Assembly: GCA_016715995.1 (NCBI GenBank) | Contig: JADJXF010000011.1 | Location: 1-64,000, forward strand | Reading direction: 5' to 3' | From: Flavobacteriales bacterium | GTDB taxonomy: Bacteria > Bacteroidota > Bacteroidia > Flavobacteriales_F > PHOS-HE28 | Length of the DNA: 64,000 nucleotides | Shown: piece after piece, positions 60,692 to 64,000 of the stretch | How the letters are laid out: every line of letters begins with the position of its first letter | How positions within the stretch are numbered: position 1 is the stretch's first letter | The notes under the pieces: model-generated | What the model was told of the DNA's origin: nothing | Databases searched by the model: none | The model's input: only the letters and a program-made list of their open reading frames with translations | Program-made: the position numbers and the translations under genes

Positions 60692-60953
60692 ATGAGCGAG
60701 ATCGTTGGCATCGCCAGACAGAAGATCCACCCCGATAAGTTGGAGGAGTTCAAGCGCCTCGCCGCTGAATGCATGCGTAGCGCGCGTGAGAAGGACACCG
60801 GCACATTGCAGGACGACTTCTACTAACGCTGACGAGACCGAGTGCACCGCGTACGAGCGCTACCGTGACAGCGCCGCGTTGCAGGAGCACTTGCAGAACC
60901 TGGGCGATCTTATGGGCAAGGTGATTGCGATCGACCACCACCGGTTTGGGTGA
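60692..60953 (+). CDS. Antibiotic-biosynthesis-monooxygenase-like protein, frameshifted
   Basis: Ferredoxin-like fold ABM protein of about 87 aa after correction. The first frame gives MSEIVGIARQKIHPDKLEEFKRLAAECMRSAREKDTGTLQDDFY then stops at 60826; the rest (NADETECTAYERYRDSAALQEHLQNLG) is in another frame to 60953. Loss of two bases or gain of one near 60824 explains it. Quinol or heme monooxygenase-like; substrate unknown. Confidence 0.7.
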
Positions 60954-61029
60954 TGTGGACGTGCCAGGCTCGGTGGGGACACGCCCAACGAACCATTCGC
61001 ACACGAATGGAATTCCTTCAGCGGCCGCG

Positions 61030-63635
61030 TCAGTGCACGATCTGCAAACGCTGGCGGCGGGTGTGGCCTGGTGTGCGGAGCTGGACGATGTACGAGCCGG
61101 ATGCCCAACGGGAAAGCTGCATGGTATGTGTCGTTGAACCGCTACCGATGATCGTCCGCGTCAACGAGCGGCCCGCGGCATCCAGCAGTTCGATCATAAC
61201 GTCCCCTCCAAGGCCCGGCCCAGATCGATGGTCACCTGTTCGTTCGCCGGATCAGGGAACAGGGTGATCCCTTGCGCAGCACTGGGTTCGACAAGACCTA
61301 CGCTCATGCATTCCACCGGAAGGTTGAAGGCCTGCACCTGGTCCGTGCGGCTCTCGCTGCTGCCCTGATCGGCGCTGGCACCGAGGCCGCGGCGCGCGAA
61401 GGCCTGCCAGATGAGACAATGATGGGCGCCGTCGTAAAGCAGCTCGTCGGCAGCAAGAATGGCATCGCGGCCATCAACGAAGCCCGGATTGCAGGGCTGC
61501 AACTTCATCGCTTCGATCACCAGGTGCATGGCGATGTTGTTGCCCCCGTTACCGGTGTAGAGGTCCGGGTCGAAACCATGCGCATCGATCAGCTCCCAGG
61601 TCATGTCCCACAGCATGGTGCACCACACGAACCCGATGCCGTGCGGCTCGGAGATGGACCCGGTATTGTTGGTGGCGGCGTAGGTGTAATTGTTCATCGC
61701 GAAGTTGGTGGAGTAGCGCGCCGGGCGGATGCCCACACCTGTAACGGGCTGTCCTTCGGCGAAGGTGCCGATGCCGCGTCCGTCGGACCCCTGGTCACCC
61801 GGCTCGATCGTGAGCATCAGGCCCACCCAGTCGCTCCATCCTTCGCCCATCTGCTCATCGTTATCGAGGCAATCCGAATTGCCCGGACCACCGGTGAGGC
61901 GTATGGAAATTCCATGCCCGTACTCATGCGCGATCACCACGTTGTCCAGGCATCCGTCCCGCTCGTTGTTGGGGTTCTGGATCGTGGCGTTCACCGGCCC
62001 ATCATCCAGGAGGTCGCGTATCAGCGCACCGTCGTCCTGGGAGATCATCACCGCGGGAATGGTGATCGCGCCGGAAGTCCCACCCATGGTGATCGGCGCG
62101 CCGGCCACGTTGTTCACCATGATCACGCCCACCGCGCCGGCATCCTGCGCGGCCTGCACCTTGATCACGAAGGTGCAGCTGCCCCGATCGATCAGGACGA
62201 TCTTGCCGTTCAGGGCAGGTGCGTTCACAAGGGCCTCGCATCCATCGCTCTCCGGTGCGGTGTCGTCCGCGATCAGCACCACATCCGCCGTTACCGGGGA
62301 GCCGGGTGCACCGGGGCCGAAACCCGCTTCCGGTGCCACATACACACCGGCGATGCCCACCGGGCTGTTCACCGTGAGGTTGTCCGGTGAGGATGCGCCA
62401 TCGGTCCAGTTGTACATCTGCATGCGGCCGTTATCTCCATCGGGTGGCGAGGCGAAATTGGCGTTGTTGATGCCGCCGCCGTCCTGTCCTTCAGCGATCA
62501 CATGATCGCCACCAAGCCCGCCCTGCCCATAGTTGTTGCTCTGGAAATTCCCGCTCTGTGCATCGAACCCGTAACGGTGCCACACATCGTGCATGACGTT
62601 GTTCCAATAGAACAGGTTGGTGATGGAGGCGTCCAGGTAGCCATCGGGGTTCACTGTGAGGTCGATGGGGAAATCGAACTCCAGGCTCCCACCGCCATCG
62701 GGGCTGTAGCCGGGCTGATCGTTGTTGTCGAAGTCCTCGCTGGCCAGCACGTTGTTGCCACGTGTGATGGTGTGTTCCGCTCCGGGGGATCCATTCGTAT
62801 CGTGCCAACCGAAAGGGGAGGCCACGGCATCCGCGGGGTCCACGGCCATCGAGCGCGATCCGTGGTTCGGGCTTTCCACCGGGACCGCATACACGCGGTA
62901 TCCATCGGGTGCGGGAGGCGGTGCGGCCGCTGCTGGTGAACAGTCCATCGCATCGCTCATCGCGCCTGCCTCGTCCGTAGGGAGGTTCATCCCCGCTGTC
63001 GGGAAAGCGCATTCCACGATGTAGTTGTTGTTGCGCAGGATCGCTCCGGTGGAAGCATCCACGCCCAGATGCCACCAATCGTGTCCGTTCACCGATCGGA
63101 TCGTGAGGTCCCACGCCAGCAGGACACGTCCATCGGCAACGGGTTGGTAGATGAGCCGCGCCTTGATGGGATCGAGGGCGATGCCCGCGGGATCCAACTC
63201 AAGGGTACCATCCTCCAGCGTGCGCATGACGTGGGCATCACCAGTAGCGGTCTGGCCCAGTTCGGCGGCAGCGGCAAGGAGTGCCTGTGCTGGATCCAGG
63301 CCGGGCGAGGCCACACCCACTTTGCCGGCGAGATCACGGATCATCCGATCGCCTGCATGGACCACGCGGCCATCGCGCACCGCGAAGCTGGCCACCGCGT
63401 TGTGCACCGGCAGCCCATGGGCAGTTTGTTGGATATAGAGGAAGGTGGTTTCGCTACTGACGGATGTGGATCGATCGGTGACGATGACCTGCTCAACATC
63501 AGCCGCTGTAAGACCCCACCCGGCTCGGTTGGCTGACAGATGGTTGCGGACCACGGTCTCGGCATCCTGCGCACGCAGGGTCGTGGACGAGGCCAGGGCG
63601 AGCACGCAAAGCGCAAGGGACGACTGTTTGAGCAT
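61030..63635 (-). CDS. M36 fungalysin-type metalloprotease with PA and T9SS domains, frameshifted near the end
   Basis: About 868 aa after correction. Signal (SLALCVLALASSTTLRAQ), FTP propeptide (LTAADVEQVIVTDRSTS, HAVASFAVRDGRVV-like), catalytic domain with an inserted PA domain (KIVLIDRGSCTFVIKVQAAQDAGAVGVIMVNN), zinc site VIAHEYGHGIS (HEXXH) and GEGWSDWVG (third ligand Glu). It ends in a Por domain, but the frame breaks at the C run 61203-61206: one base more joins GRALEGDVMIELLDAAGRSLTR to the true end LQLRTPGH-RRQRLQIVH at 61030. Without it the sorting signal is lost. Secreted protease. Confidence 0.88.
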
Positions 63636-63712
63636 GGGGAACTGAGGGTGGGTGTACTGAGGGGAGTAACATGCGCGGACGCTGCGCGGTTCCACTCTTT
63701 CCGTCGAACGAT

Positions 63713-63720
63713 CGAATATA
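63713..63720 (-). promoter_or_regulatory. -7 promoter element for the M36 protease
   Basis: TATATTCG on the minus strand with a 77-nt leader to the ATG at 63635, much longer than usual here. Confidence 0.45.
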
Positions 63721-63813
63721 GAGAGACCGCCGGAACCGGTTTGCGGGGGTGCGCATGCGCAGGGTCCACCCTGCGGCGGTTTCAGATCGTGGCGCCGTAC
63801 AAATCCGCGGTTA

Positions 63814-63937
63814 CCCACCTCCGGTGGGCAGGCGCGCATGGCGTACCGCGATGGGTTGTTGCCCCACGGCACGCGGTGTCACCCTGCGCGGAGCCGAAGG
63901 GTGGCAACGCAATTATTGGGACCCTGCCTCCGGCAGG
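63814..63937. repeat. REP-like palindromes
   Basis: Three imperfectly related palindromes: CCCACC-TCC-GGTGGG (63814-63828), CACCCT...AGGGTG (63880-63903) and CCTGCC-TCC-GGCAGG (63923-63937). The first and third share a CCTCCGG core and a following GGCAGGCGCG. The gene-free stretch 63636-63944 holds these and the M36 promoter. Confidence 0.6.
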
Positions 63938-63944
63938 CAGGCGC

Positions 63945-64000
63945 GATGACGGCGAACATGACCGCATTGCGCAATACATCGCGGAGAATCCGGCGAATTG
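63945..64000 (+). pseudogene. Possible C-terminal piece of a REP-associated tyrosine transposase
   Basis: The frame reads DDGEHDRIAQYIAENPANW up to the window end, the Y-I-x-x-N-P-x-x-W ending of RAYT (Y1-transposase-like) proteins. The N-terminal and catalytic HUH part is absent upstream, where REP-like palindromes occur instead. A degraded or interrupted RAYT is the best reading, but only about 19 residues are visible. Confidence 0.4.

Overview
The window looks like chromosome from a high-GC member of the Bacteroidota, most likely a Flavobacteriales-type lineage of the kind usually known from metagenome assemblies. Evidence: at least six secreted proteins with type IX secretion (T9SS, Por) C-terminal sorting domains; start codons with almost no Shine-Dalgarno sites; many copies of the Bacteroidota -7 promoter element TAnnTTTG (here often TAnnTTCG) just upstream of starts; and family-typical neighbourhoods (coiled-coil protein/zapA/rny; SpoIIM-DUF4129-DUF4350-MoxR-DUF58 with divergent RDD). 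No phage, integrase, CRISPR array, complete insertion sequence, rRNA or tRNA was seen. One non-coding RNA gene, the small SRP RNA, is clear.

Layout. 1-8350: partial rRNA methyltransferase rlmD, peptide deformylase, a frameshifted lipoprotein, a dihydroorotase-like protein without the metal-binding histidines, two VWA-type membrane proteins and a YdcF-like protein. 8352-12241: two tandem paralogous T9SS-exported trypsin-like proteases. 12459-18758: uvrB and pyrD (divergent), an FkbM methyltransferase, HMG-CoA lyase and a membrane metallophosphoesterase. 18757-26190: a T9SS repeat protein, a GT39-like membrane glycosyltransferase, a membrane protein and a tight four-gene surface-glycan operon (GT4, GT4, WcaF-type acyltransferase, GT2) linked by ATGA overlaps. 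26243-31129: glycerophosphodiesterase, M23 peptidase, a coiled-coil protein, zapA and rny. 31264-36760: methyltransferase, UDP-sugar epimerase, WD40 protein, an unknown protein and a very conserved Bacteroidota protein of unknown function. 36871-37538: OsmC and a mono-cluster ferredoxin-like protein. 37655-44583: the MoxR/DUF58 cluster. 44625-50013: an AT-rich orphan, lolA, a SET-domain protein, a fused SpmA/SpmB protein and two methyltransferases. 50026-53220: SIMPL protein, a poly-G tract of doubtful reality, bestrophin, SDR and SRP RNA. 53255-63635: CotH, GH18 chitinase, small housekeeping proteins and an M36 metalloprotease. 63636-64000: palindromic REP-like repeats and what looks like the end of a REP-associated transposase.

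Two themes cross the window. First, about sixteen genes carry a -7 element only 4-8 nt before the start codon, so their transcripts should be leaderless or nearly so; pyrD and the epimerase share an almost identical promoter-start module. Second, six otherwise well-conserved genes (lipoprotein, M23 peptidase, rny, GH18, a small monooxygenase, M36 peptidase) are each broken by one small indel, and a run of 71 G interrupts a non-coding stretch. Together these suggest consensus errors in the assembly rather than gene decay, so those genes are annotated as frame-corrected spans. I did not find a convincing novel defence or mobile system; the strongest leads are the leaderless promoter architecture, the degenerate heptanucleotide repeats, the hairpin before rny and the conserved unknown protein at 35315-36760.
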